NCBI GenBank assembly: GCA_022824585.1
Contig: JAJDZN010000065.1
Location: 1-64,000, forward strand
Direction: 5' to 3'
DNA: 64,000 nt
Origin: Bryobacterales bacterium
GTDB lineage: Bacteria > Acidobacteriota > Terriglobia > Bryobacterales > UBA6623
Below the pieces are notes generated by a model. It saw only the letters and a program-made list of their open reading frames with translations, did not search any database and had not been told where the DNA came from. The first letter of the stretch is position 1; each line of letters opens with the position of its first letter. A program made the translations under genes and the position numbers. This document shows, in pieces, positions 63,570 through 64,000 of this stretch.

Positions 63570-63761
63570 ATGCAGACAGCCAAGATCGTCTACTGGGAGG
63601 AAGAGGGCGCTTGGATCGGTTATCTCGAGGAGTTTCCTGACTACTGGACCCAAGGAGACACACTAGAAGACCTCGAATCCCACCTTTGTGATCTGCACAA
63701 GGACCTTACGAGCGACGAATTGCCAAGAATCCGTAGAGTAGCCGATATCGCTGTCGCGTGA
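63570..63761 (+). CDS. hicB: HicB-family antitoxin
   Basis: From the ATG at 63570 a 63-residue protein, with GGAGAAAGG shortly upstream. QTAKIVYWEEEGAWIGYLEEFPDYWTQGDTLEDLESHL is the partial RNase-H-like fold of HicB, and IRRVADIAVA is the expected end. HicB neutralises the HicA mRNA interferase. The following HicA is dead, so this antitoxin is now an orphan. Longer frames to 63513 are open but not family-like. Confidence 0.8.
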   Translation: MQTAKIVYWEEEGAWIGYLEEFPDYWTQGDTLEDLESHLCDLHKDLTSDELPRIRRVADIAVA

Positions 63762-63937
63762 AACGAAGAGCGCTCGTCACTCGACTCAAGGAGGCTGGTT
63801 GCGTGCTGGTTCGGAACGGCGCGAAGCATGAGTGGTGATGCAATCTGTGGACGGTTGACTCGTAGGCCGCACCGCGCCGTCGCAAAATCAAAGACCGCCT
63901 TGCCAAGCACACACTCGCGATATTAGGTTGTCACTAG
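63758..63937 (+). pseudogene. HicA toxin pseudogene with two in-frame stops
   Basis: Starting at a GTG that overlaps the hicB stop (GTGA), the frame reads VKRRALVTRLKEAGCVLVRN and GAKHEW, then a TGA. In the same frame it continues to a TAG and on to PRRRKIKDRLAKHTL before a final TAG at 63935-63937. This is the HicA double-stranded RNA-binding fold with its catalytic His (KHEW) kept but the frame broken twice. No functional toxin can be made. Confidence 0.82.
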
Positions 63938-64000
63938 CCGGGCAGGGTCGGCGTCGCAGAAACCCCAGAACGGACTTACATAACGCTGCGTTAGCCGAAA

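Overview
The window is a high-G+C bacterial chromosome segment densely packed with genes on both strands. Gene content suggests a member of the Acidobacteriota or a similar soil, marine or host-associated lineage: long NHL-repeat propellers, a secreted VWA protein of a type common in that phylum, a DUF3604 protein, paired sulfatases, tandem CaiB/BaiF CoA-transferases and several toxin-antitoxin pairs. This is inference from gene families; there is no rRNA or other phylogenetic marker. No tRNA, rRNA or CRISPR array was seen.

Layout. 0-1.5 kb: mobile-element debris (zinc-ribbon ORF running off the left edge, IS1634-type transposase fragment). 1.5-17.3 kb: secreted or surface repeat proteins (two tandem NHL paralogues, a VWA protein, a BNR-like/DUF3604 protein, an FG-GAP protein) with a malonyl-CoA-synthetase-like ligase and SufE. 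18.2-19.8 kb: two toxin-antitoxin pairs (MazEF-like, Phd/VapC-like). 19.9-23.7 kb: MFS transporter and two translationally coupled CoA-transferases. 24.5-34.0 kb: a minus-strand island with a giant SNF2 helicase, a coiled-coil protein, two BREX-type (DUF2791-like) ATPases and a second SNF2 helicase interrupted by one in-frame stop. 34.8-38.2 kb: single-chain acyl-CoA carboxylase. 38.3-41.2 kb: a coupled sulfatase pair. 41.5-43.9 kb: an AlkB-type monooxygenase fused to a GlnE-like domain. 44.2-57.9 kb: a complete NHLP/TOMM RiPP cluster. 58.2-61.2 kb: a second coupled sulfatase pair. 61.3-63.4 kb: cytochrome P450 and a hydratase. 63.6-63.9 kb: HicB with a dead HicA.

Two parts stand out. The RiPP cluster has a fused E1-like/YcaO cyclodehydratase, a SagB-type dehydrogenase, a nitrile-hydratase-like leader precursor ending in RCCCCF, and the full NHLM export set (HlyD-like protein, C39 peptidase-ABC, second ABC). 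It probably makes and exports a very short peptide with up to four consecutive thiazoles. The SNF2/BREX-ATPase island looks like an anti-phage or DNA-transaction module. It is bracketed by relics: a dead 5' end of the carboxylase gene directly after the intact CoA-transferase, and an internally deleted, frameshifted CoA-transferase directly before the intact carboxylase. The simplest reading is that a CoA-transferase/carboxylase operon was once duplicated, each copy lost the opposite partner, and the island occupies the interval between them.

Start codons were chosen by ribosome-binding sites, signal peptides and ATGA/GTGA overlaps where these exist. Family calls come from recognised motifs; no database search was run.
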